Shown here: positions 31,492-43,400 of the stretch, piece by piece
Numbering within the stretch: position 1 is the stretch's first letter
Layout of the letters: the number at the start of each line of letters is the position of its first letter
NCBI GenBank assembly: GCA_033032175.1
Contig: CM065307.1
Span: 3,968,001 to 4,032,000 of the forward strand
Source: Saturnia japonica
Lineage: Eukaryota > Arthropoda > Insecta > Lepidoptera > Saturniidae
Direction of reading: 5' to 3'
Length of the DNA stretch: 64,000 bases
Notes under the pieces: generated by a model
What the model was told of the DNA's origin: nothing
The model's database searches: none
What the model saw: the letters and a program-made list of their open reading frames with translations, nothing else
Program-made: the position numbers and the translations under genes

Positions 31492-34400
31492 GTGAGTTGA
31501 TGTCTAAACAAACAAAACTCAAATACAGTTAAGCTAGTTAACTCTTTTTAAAAGTAGGTCCTAAAATATAAATTATTGTCCGATTACAGGAAACAAATAT
31601 TACCAAATTTTTTAGGACCTAGAAAACTGCAAAACTTTATTTTAAAAGTTTACTTTTTGTAAACAGGCGAAATGCTGTCAGCCATATTAGTCTGTATATT
31701 ATCTGTGCTGTGACGTCATACGGGTTGAGAACAAACATTCACCATTGTAAAAATCTTGATATTTTTTTATTAAAAATCATGACTTCCACCAGTTTACATG
31801 GAAAATATAGTAATTATCATTATTGTATTGTCCGAGACTGCAAGAACACATCAATTAAGACCCCAGGAAAATTATGGATTAGAGTGCCCAGTGAAATAAA
31901 TATGCGAAACACATGGCTAAAACTTGCTAAAAAAGATCCTGATTCTTTATCGACTGAATCTAAAATTTTTTTTTGTGAAGATCACTTTGATGTAAGTACT
32001 TACATAATAACTTAAAGCAGTAACAAACACACAAATTTGGGGTTTTAACAAATATTAAAACAATTTTGATCACAACCTTAAAAAGTCCAATGAGTAACTT
32101 ATGTCATAAATGTCAATGTCACAGCACAGACTACATTGTGAATTTCTCACTCCTGTAAGATCTGACACAATATTTTCTTAGGGTCATATGACATTGCAAA
32201 ATGGCAGACAGCATTCATTGTGAATTTCTCACTCCTGTAAGATCCGACACAATCGTTTCTTAGGGTCATATGACATTGCAACATGGCAGACAGCATTTTT
32301 AAAGTTCAAAATAAATAAATAAAAAGCAATTCTTAAATTGAAAATATGTAGCTTTTTATTATACACTTTTAATGTCTGAAATCAATAAATATTGGTTTCA
32401 TAAGTCAAATACTACAGAAAATATTTATTTATTGTGCCAAATTTGATATGACTCAAGTAGCCTATTGCTATAGGTTACAGAGATTTAATAGATATAACTT
32501 TGCTAATTAATTTTACAGTTGGAAAATGATATGGAAAATTACATGGAGTATAAAATAATGGGCTCAGTGAAGAGGATTTTAAAAAAACCAAACTGCATAC
32601 CAACAAAATTTGATTGCTTTGCTAATAGCAAATACAAATCTACACCGATTGATCCTCTACCGGCTTTCAAGGAAAGGGAACATGCTTTACCTTTGATTGC
32701 AGAGGCTGAGGAAACTTTGAAAGGTGGAATCAAACCACCGTCATCTCACAAGCCAGGTAAATGCATAAAATGATTGCGATTAAACTGATGTAGAAAATGA
32801 AACACATGAAATAAAAGTTTGCAAGTCAACCAGTTTTAGCATAAAAAGATCATAATAATGTTAATTTATGTTATGCTTGTGAATCAAGGTTGTGAATATT
32901 AAGAATTTATGGCTGTAGCTGGACTTGTATTATGCTTTCATTAGGGATAGTATATATTTTGTAATCCATGAGAAAAGAAATAGAAAATGAAAACTGTTTA
33001 TTGCTCAGTAAAATTCCTTGTGCTAACTCAATAAAATTCCTTGCACCAACTCAATAACTCAAACGCAGCTTATTGCTCTGGCACATTGAGCTAATTTGCA
33101 CCATAGAGCGAGCAAAATGGTATGTGAGCCAAGGGAGTTAGAAAAATGAATGGGTTGCCTAAATATCACAGCGGTGTGGGTCGGCGCTGTGCCTTAGTCT
33201 GGTTTGCTGCGCTGAAGTGCACTATGTGCTAACAGCACTTTTGAAATAAGCGTGTTATCACATCCAGTGAACTAGATTGAGTTGGTGCAATTGTGCGGCC
33301 TAGCACAGTGTTACCCATGTTAGAAGGAAGTTTTCATAAATAGATTTAAATGTTAGTATATAAAGTAACTGGCCATTAATTTCAAACCTAGAACTATCTA
33401 TATAAAAGTATATTCTAAATCTCATTCTTTTGTAAAATTGATGCATTGCATGCAATGTTATTTGATGTTTCAAATATATTATCCAGTATTTTGTAACTGA
33501 GCTTTTGTTAAAGAGATCCAAAGGTTTCAGAAATGAATTAAGAATTATAGTAACTAAGCATATGTCCTCTATAGCCAAACATAACTGAAAACGGATGACA
33601 TGCCTCTAACATCGGTATTGATATAGCTAACAACGGCTATCAGATATCTAGGTACTAACAACTGAATATGACGCGACGCTGTCAACCAACTTACATTATC
33701 ACAATAGCTGGTTATTTCAGCGATTCTCGTTTCGCTATGTTGGTAACCAATCGAACAATAATATCCATAATAACCAAAATAATTATGCCTTCTCTCACTT
33801 TCTAAGGGATTCCTTATACATGCAAAACAAAGAAGGAGCGAATATTGGCTAGCAGTTCAAATCCAGTAAAATTTTACTAATATTAATATAAACCGAAGAT
33901 GACCTATAACGCTAAGGCATAAATGTAATAAGGTTTGGAAGATCAAACTATAATGGTCAATTATGTCCATGAAAACCATTCATAATAGTTTGACCTATGA
34001 AAGGTTATATTGTTAAACTTTGTAGCGATAGACATAAGGTCGTGATTGGTATGGTCGTGAGGTACTTTAGTAGTTTAGTTAGACTGACAGTATCGATATG
34101 GCAGGTAGCATATTTACATTATCAGTTACAAATGAAAACAATGCCCATATTAGATAGTTAAAAATTTGCTTTGGTATCGATATTTGTCAACGGATATCAA
34201 TACTGGTATTGAAACCAAATATCGGCTAGATAGCAGTTGCCAGAAATTGCTGATAATGACCATGGCTAATAGTAACCCTTTTTCTTTTAGGGTACTTCTT
34301 ATGTGACCCTAGTAAATGATTAAATGCGGATATATAAGTGCCCAGTGATTCATTTAATATTGATCACATGCTAGAACCTGTTCCATCAGATGAGGTTGTC

Positions 34401-37400
34401 TGTGACAATTATAACCATAATGTATTATGATTACTTATACCTATATCATAAACATAACATACCTCTAACACAAAGAATGATAAACAATCATAGTATCTAG
34501 TTCTTTAATTTGAATGTAGTTTATTATACCTTAATACAGAGCTGCGAAAGTGATTTTAGTTTTGATATATTTAAGAAGTATGTTAATATTTCTTCCAGAT
34601 ATTTCCAGATGCTCTCAATTTTTTTATATCTTTTGAACAGACTTTAAAAATAGACAGAAGTTACTGAATTCAAATGTATATATTTTTTATGGATGTTCAG
34701 CCATAACTTCTTTGTTTATGAACCGATTTGGATGATTCTTTTTTGATTGATGGGGATACCTCAAGGGTGGTCCTATTTTAATTTCATTGGAATTGAATCT
34801 TCAACATCAAAGATACACCAGGGAACTCTTGAAAATCATTGAAGTTGGTTTTCTTTATTGTTAAATATTGTCTTGTTTGTATAGGTTTTAGAAATAAAAA
34901 TTAAATGCAATACACTTTTAAAAATAAAATCTGTTTTTAGTGCTTTGAAAACACTGATAAAGAATTTCAATACTATTTAATCATGTTTTATGTACCTAAA
35001 AGTATTTTTCTTATTTATGAATATTGGTAAAGACGAAAAGTAATAAAACTTTTTGTATAATTTCAAATTCGTAGATAATTTGCACAAGCAAAAATCCTAA
35101 TTACAAAAACAAAGCTTTATTTTCTCCTATAAACAAATGTACTCCGTGTTCTTCTTTTTGTTGTTTTGGCGCCGCAAAAAGCACTTGCCAGTGTCAAATT
35201 TTCCACAGAGTTTTCTGACAAGACGGTGACTCTCTTGTCAGAATTAACTAGGCAGTTTTGTGACATCTTAAAATGCATGCTTCGAGTTTACATTTACAAT
35301 TCACTACGTATGCACAACAACCAAACTATATTGCGCCAAATGCCACCAATATTGCTTATTATAGGGTTAAAGAACCTATGCTAATAAATAAAAATAAAAA
35401 AATTACATCATGGCAGCTCAAGATCCCGCCAAAACTCACCAAAAGTGTTTATTACATTTATAATATTGATTCTTTAATTTAAAAAAGTCCACAAAGTAGC
35501 AAAAAAAAAAACCAAAACGTTTCCTAAATCTGAATGAATCGGATATTATTTTAGTAGTTCGAATTTATCTATTAATTGTGTCTGTGGCTCAATATTTGTA
35601 TAGTTCGTAGAGGAAATAGCCAAAAAAGTTAAGAGATAATACTTTCACTACGAACTAACAGACTGATACAGGTTTAACTAAAATGCCGACATATTCAGTA
35701 TTCTTCTTCATATAATAAAATGGAAACATGAAAAGAAAATATCAATTTGATAGTTATGACAGTTCCAAAAAATTGCAATTACTGCATCTACTTCCTAACT
35801 TGGCAACTAATCCTCATTATTGAAGACCAAAACTGCCATTATCGAGTGAATAAAGTCCTTTCCTGTTTTATGTCAATTTCAGTATCAAATTGTTAATGTA
35901 AAACCAAGAATAAAATTCGGTGCTGTTTGTTCATGTGACTTCAACGTCAACGTCAATTCGAGAGAATGGCAATATCTGTAACACGTTGCCAGCGTAATGT
36001 TTCTTTAAGTGACTATGGTTTTCTCACTTTTCTCTATTTTGAATCTGGCAATTCATTGGGATGTCAATCAGAATGTCAACCATAAAAACCATAGAGTGTG
36101 CCATAGTGTAAAGAATCATAATTGGAATAGTATTTTAATGCATTGTTCCTTTTTTATCTAGATATTGGTTCAAATGTAAGTAATAAATAAGTTCTTTTAT
36201 ATGTAATTGTTACAAACCAGAACTTATAAATCAAAAACTTCGACATAATAGTTATTAAAAACAATCCACGAAAAGGTTTAACCTCGAGATTATTCTAGAA
36301 ACTGGTTTTGTGTAAATTGATTTCTCTTAATTATTCGTTGTTTATTTACATGAATACAGTTTTGAAAAATAAATTATTGCCAAATTTCATTTTGGTAGTA
36401 AAGATATAGCAAAGTAGGTATGTAGCAAATTGATTATATTTGCGCCATGAAAAATATCTGTGGGATAAGGCGACATCTATATATATAATTTAAGCACCAC
36501 TCTGGTATAGTTCACATCGTGTAACCGAAAAAATACTGCAAATTAGGAAGAAGTACACTAAAATACCATTTATTATGTGTTAATATGCTTTGCATGATAT
36601 TACATTATTATCTTCAAAATACACTCTAAAATAGCGAAAAGTAAAAGACAAGTTCATTTGCCGCCAAATGCTCTAATAATTGCCTACAAGAAGTGTAGAT
36701 ACTAGTGTGCATAAAATACGGCTGTACTGTACCTATATAATTAATGTAATACTGTCTTACGTACCTATTTCACTTATCCAAATCGTGTAATGACATTTCG
36801 ATAATACTATACTTACGTTACGAAGTGTGTGAAGTATTTTTATTGTTGAGAAATCGGACACTCTTGTATTGATATTAATATTCTATATAATATAATATAA
36901 TATCATACCTAATATAATGTAATTAATCACTTGAGTTAGTTCAGTTTGACATTTCTATTTTTCTATTCTTTTTTAGTTTCTCACGACACGACCCTACGTT
37001 TATTTTGACTTTTGACAGTTTCATTTTTTATCTTGTGATGTCTTGGTGTGATTATATTATTTTCTTTTTACACAAATCAGATAATATGTTTAATTAATGT
37101 TTTTACTCCTATACCGATCAAATAATTACTTACTAATTATGTAACAAAATAAATCAATTGTTTTCGAATATTCAAACACTACATCAAAATAAAGGAAGAG
37201 TTCCGGAAAATTGTTATAATTACGAGTAATTATTATGAAACATTAATTTTTATCTTTTCTTATTTATTGACAACAGTTATATTAAATGTGTGCTATTCTG
37301 AATATACTATCTGTCCATTATATATAAAGTGTATAATACCTAGTTTCCAAACTGAAAGACATGAGACTATAGTTCTGCTAAAACTAGAATAAAATTGAAG

Positions 37401-40400
37401 TATATCTAAGGAGTCAATTAAATAAAATATAATATTTTTAAGGAATATTTGTATTTCAAAAAGTTAAAAGACAATCAAACAACAACAAATAAAGACTGAG
37501 CTAATAAGGTGAAGATTTATCATACAATCTCTAGTATTGACATACATAGGTATCATTACTATTGTTGTGGGTGATTATTGTTTAAATAATAATTGGGTGC
37601 TTATTAGATATTTGATAGGTATGTTGATATAAGTCTGAAGTCGAAGCCCTCGCAAACTGCCTTAACCGTGTGTGCAGTAGCATATTCGTTAATGATACGG
37701 AAATACAATGTTCTATAATAATATTGGTCCTTAGTATATCCAAAAAAAGTCAGCAATAGCATATGCCTATCTCTTATACATAAAACACAGTAAGGTATTT
37801 TGTGATCCAAACAAAAGTTACTTCATATTAACATGGGCACAAGTAGTTTATTAATGTAAATAACTTTATAGGTATTCTTTATAATATGAAATATACTTTA
37901 GTTCATAAATAACATTTTGCAGGTACCTTATCAGAGAGACAACAGTTAAAACAAGTAAATTCACAAATAACCTCCTCACAGGAAATTCTAAATTCCAGCG
38001 AATATCTTAAAAGGTATGTTTCTATTGAATATAATTGTTACTATGAAATCTATCTAAAGTAGGTATTGGCAATAATATGAAGAGAGTGTAAATTAGTAAA
38101 ATAATAAAAAAAAAACTATTATCCCAAACCAGAAGTCTCAGTATAAGATAGGCTCTATTATCATGCAAAATATGCGCATATGGCTGTACAGAAAGTAAAC
38201 ACGTGTAAACATGAGATAGGTTCTAGATAGGTGGACAGTTCCATTTCAGAGAAGTTTCCTGTTGAGAACACTCCGGTTGTGGCATGAGCTCCCGCTGAAG
38301 TTTTTTCATTGGACTACGGGGTTCTCTGCACTGAGTTGATATTTTACTTATGGAACTATTAAACTTACACAACTTCAATTCATGCTACAACCTTGAATAT
38401 TAACTGTGTATGTAGGAGCAGACATCTGAAATGCTCCCTTTTATTTATCAATATTTTCACTTGTGCTTTTGTTGTTTATAGAATATTATCATAATTATGG
38501 AACCTTACTTATTAGTGAGAGCTATTAATTTTGGTCAGTATTTATGTTGCTTATTTAGGCCGGCAAGGCATCTGCGAGCCCTCGGGTGTTGCAGTGCCAC
38601 CTGCCCATTTGCCTCCTTTTTACCATTAAAAAAAAAAAACACACCACCAATGGCCCTTTTTTAAAATTGTATTAGTTTTCTTCAACTTTTGTTCCAGTTG
38701 TTTGGTCAATGTGTATTGTGTACTATGAATAGATTTTGCCAAAATAGACTGTGGGTAACTCATCTACACTTCTAAAAACATCTTACATGGCAAACAGAAG
38801 TTTTAATGCGAAAATTATTTATTTTTTAATAAGAATTGCATGATCTTTTATCAATGTAATACATAACTGTACCAAAACAATAAAATTTAACAATTTTATT
38901 ATATGTATATCACTTATTTACTTTGCAACTCTCACTCCTCTGACCTCTGCAATTCTAACATGGCCGCACTGTAAAGCTCTGAAACTGTCTCTCGGCGTGT
39001 GTGTTCCCTCCTGATATTTGAGTAAGCCGGTATGACAGCCTCTACTTGTGAAGGATTGTAGATCCCTTGGATGGTTACCGGAGCTTTTGGCCAGCACTGT
39101 GCTTACCATCCAGATACAGTGTCCTTATTTTATGATTTTAAAAAACCAGATTTGATGCAAAATACATCATTATTATAACACTTTTATTATAGCGCTATTA
39201 TTATGCTGCCAGTCATTATTATTACACAGTTTTGTTTCACAAGAATGCAATATTCCACCAATTATATAAAATGTAAAATTTTGCAAACTATGACCCTCAC
39301 AATTCAAATTGAAAAAATAGCAATATGGGATGTTAATATAAATTAAAATAAAAAGAGAATAAATAAAAAATGTATGCTATAAGAGTACTGTAATAAAGAT
39401 TTCAAATAATAAATACTTATAAATAATAAATTGTTTATTTTAATAGCAAGCCTTATTGTTGCTTATTCCTTATTTAAATAAATAAATAATGTGTGAATTT
39501 TTTTTTCTAAACTCCTAAGTTCCTTATGATTTCTACTTCACGTAAATAATAATACACTATAATTGTAACTTTTTTTGTAGTGCAATGAAAGGCCTAATCT
39601 CTACAATTAATGATAGTATTGAAACAACAAACGCATTACCCCAAGAAGATGTCACACTGGAATGCCGTGCATGCTACCAAAAATTTGATTTTGATGCAGG
39701 CTTAATACATCTGTTTCAATCATGGAATCCACCTTGGAATGGGATGGCGGAAACAATTGCTGAGGATTTAAGCAAACTTACTTCTATTGAGGTGATATTA
39801 ATGTGAAGACGGTTTAAAAATTCAGCTGATTGGGCACCAGTTTTTTTTCGTTGAATTCATCCACAACTTCAATTTTTTTATTGTTAATTTAATTTATAAT
39901 TTTTACAAATACAACAATTTAATATAGTTAATAATTAATCATCTTCTATTTCGAGATGGCATAAGTTTTTAAAAATTTAAAAATCACATGTTTTGGTGAA
40001 AAGTTTGGCCAGTTAGTGAAGTTGGATTCGGGACTAAACGACCAAGGTGACCAGGACATACTCAATATTGTCACTCACTGAGGCTCTTTTCATGCACCCT
40101 ATATAATCTATAGTAGTCTATACAAATGGTCTACAAACTTTTTTGTAAGACTTTTTTTCACAACATTCCAAAGACAAATGAACATTGTTTGTCTCTAACA
40201 TCCATATTGTTTGAAATAAGGTTGATGTGAATGAAAGTGCGTAATATAAATCAAAATGAAAAAAAACTTTATTCAATTTAGGCCTTAAGAAGGCACTTAT
40301 GAACGTCAAAACACTAATGCCGGTTCGGAAAACATCCCAGACATCGAGAAGAACCGATAAGGAACTCGATCGCGTTTAGCTTTCTTTTTTCAAATGTACA

Positions 40401-43400
40401 AGTATAATTTATTACTTAGGTACAATAATAATAATTTAGTGGACGCACATAGAGGGTGTCAATTCCAGACGTCACTATCATTCACATAAAGATCCACCCT
40501 ATAATAACTTTTTGACAATATAACCGGCTTGTCATGGTCCTTGAACATTTTCCCGGCAAATCAGTAATGTGCTTCGGGATCTTTAAAGAACCTAACATTA
40601 TTTCCTAAAAAACTTTTATTAGTCTTACTGAGACTAAAACAGTATAAGTAATATGCATCAATATGCAACTTTTAATGTAGATAAGTTAATATTCACTCAT
40701 AGCTTCTCCATATTATAAAGAGTTGCTAGACTATACAAATAAATAAAATCGAAGTGCCTACTGTAATGTCAAAATACTTAACAGTTTTTTTACTAAATGC
40801 ATATGAACATACATATATCTAAAATATGTTTTACAGGTATCATTTGCTGACACATACTCGAAATATATATGCCTAATGTGTCATCAAAAGCTCCTAGACG
40901 CTTGTAACTTCGTGGCGAATGTTCGCCAGAACGATAGAGTGTTTAGAGAAAAAGCAGAAGAATATTCCCGACAAGATACAATATGGCCGAAACCGATACA
41001 AATCAATAAAGATGTCAACAGCTTAATACTTCATAACTCCATGGTGGTAGAAGTGAAGCAAGAGGTCTTGTCTGAAGATGAGGCTGATGTCAATGGAATG
41101 GATGATATGTACAAAGAATCTGATTTCAATAGTTTAGACATAAAAGTGGAGCCTGAAGAAATTGTGGAACAACCTTCCATTCAAATTACTGTGAATGGTG
41201 AGGATATATAATTAATTAATTTTAATATAATATATACGTGTACGTAGGTTTTACCCTGAATCGTGTCCATTTATGTATATATATATGTATATATAAAACT
41301 GCCAAGTGCGAGTCAGACGCTTACTAAAGAAAGCACCAAACAATTCTAACGATAAGACAATTTTTAACAAAAAAGAAATGATTTTGAAGTGTTTCCTGGT
41401 GTATCTTCAAAGTTGAAGGTCCAATGCCAATGAAATTAAAATAGGACCAACCTTGAAGTACCTATCCAACAAAAAATAATTGAAATTGTTTCATATACAA
41501 AGAAGTTATAGCTGAACATCAATAAAAAAAAAAAATACATTCGAATTGAGTAATCTCCGTCTTTTTTTAAGCTCGTAAAGGTAAACTATATTGAGGGCCA
41601 AACTAAACTTTGCCGTTAGAAAACTGTTGTCCCCATACATCGATATATGCCGCGGTCAGTTTACCAACTACAAATAAGTTTGTAATAACATATATATTTT
41701 TTTTTGTTATGTAGTTAACAAATTCACGCAAAGACAGAGGACAACGAAGTGGTTTTATAAGGTTTCCTTTTGAGGTATGGACCCAAAAAATTGTCAAGTG
41801 CGTTTTGGGCCAGGCGCAGTATAAGGTTCCGTTGTTGCCCATTCCAATATGGAGACTTAGAAGGCTTTAAATAATTTTCAATAGAATTTGAAGGAAATTA
41901 CTTCTAATACTACATTTTATAAGTTGGTCGACTATTACTTGTTAACTTGTAAATCCTATTTAGCTGTGATAGTTTCCTTTTAACTTCGATATAATATGTA
42001 CTGTGGAAGAACTATTGCAAAGGGAGGATCCTCCGACCAGACGGGTGTTATGTCTGGCGGGCAGCTGCCCAACGGTTGTAGTCGGGTTCTTGTATATACA
42101 CTCAATCGAAGAGTTAATTTCTAAAGCGCGATGCAGGATGCGTCGTATGTGGCTCGATAGATGTCGCTGTGTGTCGCTATGTAGATGTCGCTACATCACT
42201 CCCCTCCGAGACCGGAGGTCGATAGCAGGTTGAGTCGTCCATACATCATCTAGTGATGCTTGCCGGGCCAGTGGGATGTTCCAGTGAGTCGGAACCAGAT
42301 GCCGCATAGTTCACGGTGAGTCGGAACTATCTGCGGTGATGCCCCCAGTGACTCGGGGTGATGCTGCAAGAATGCTCCAGTGAGTCGGAGTGTTGCAGTG
42401 CTGCGTAGTGACTGGCTGCTGCGTCGACCAGGAGAGAAGTGCGTCTCTGCTTGCTGACCGGCCGAAGTGCAGTGTGCTGTGCCAAGGTCGCTGAGAAGGC
42501 TGTGGGTGATGACCAGGAATGCGCGTCCGCTGCATGCTGGTGGTCAGGATACCCGAAGTAGCCGTGGATGCTGGCTAGCTGTATGACTCGCTGCTCGAAA
42601 GCTTGAGAGGAAGTGATGATGATGTCACGATGACGTAGCTTTTTGCGAAGAAGGTTGCGTGTTCAAATCACGTCGGGGTCACCAGTGTGGAAGAACTATT
42701 GCAAAGGGAGGATCCTCCGACCAGACGGGTGTTATGTCTGGCGGGCAGCTGCCCAACGGTTGTAGTCGGATTCTTGTATATACACTCAATCGAAGAGTTA
42801 ATTTCTAAAGCGCGATGCAGTTTGCGTCGTATGTGGCTCGATAGATGTCGCTGTGTGTCGTTATGTAGATGTCGCTACAGTACTATTGCCGTGAATTTTA
42901 AAATATTAATAAAAACCTTTTATTCAAAATTTTAACCATTTTAAAAGCCTGCAGCACAATTCATAAATATAGTTTATTTGTGCATTACAAGCTATTCAAA
43001 TTTTGATTATGTAAAGTTCTTTTATTAATAAAAATAAAATTGATTTTAAAGAACTCAAATTGTATTAATTTCCAGGAACAATTACCAATGATCAGTATGC
43101 ACAGAACTCGATGGTGGTAAACGGCGATTGTATGTTGGAAGATCAAAATGTGAGTTTTAATTATTTATAATTGATTTGTGGTATGCTTTGTTAATCAGAC
43201 AATGTTTGGGATAGTGGGAAATGTATTCCTTTGGGTATTTTGTTACAGTGTTAGCCATTAGTAAAGTTTTATTTATCCATGTCAAATTTTGCCCTTTAAA
43301 ATTATAATCAATACCAATCTGGGAGGTGAAAACTTTTGGAAAATTGTTTTAAACACTTTATGTGCTGAAAATAATACATATGAATAATATTGTTTTCATT

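Larger units (their letters stand above)
32757..37922. other. Intron of the composite gene (5.2 kb)
   Basis: AT-rich; holds the MITE at 33041-33290, repeat X at 34676-34853 and half of a dispersed repeat pair at 37612-37800. No other exon recognised. Confidence 0.45.
41198..43075. other. Intron of the composite gene (1.9 kb)
   Basis: If this intron is retained, translation stops after GEDI at 41211, giving a ZAD protein without zinc fingers. It contains repeat X copy 3 and the TRIM element. A weak open frame at 41603-41842 on the minus strand has no recognised relatives. Confidence 0.45.

Noticed and set aside
42649..42684. tRNA-Trp gene
   Set aside because: Only the 3' half with an encoded CCA is present, directly beside an LTR; this is a primer-binding site, not a tRNA gene.
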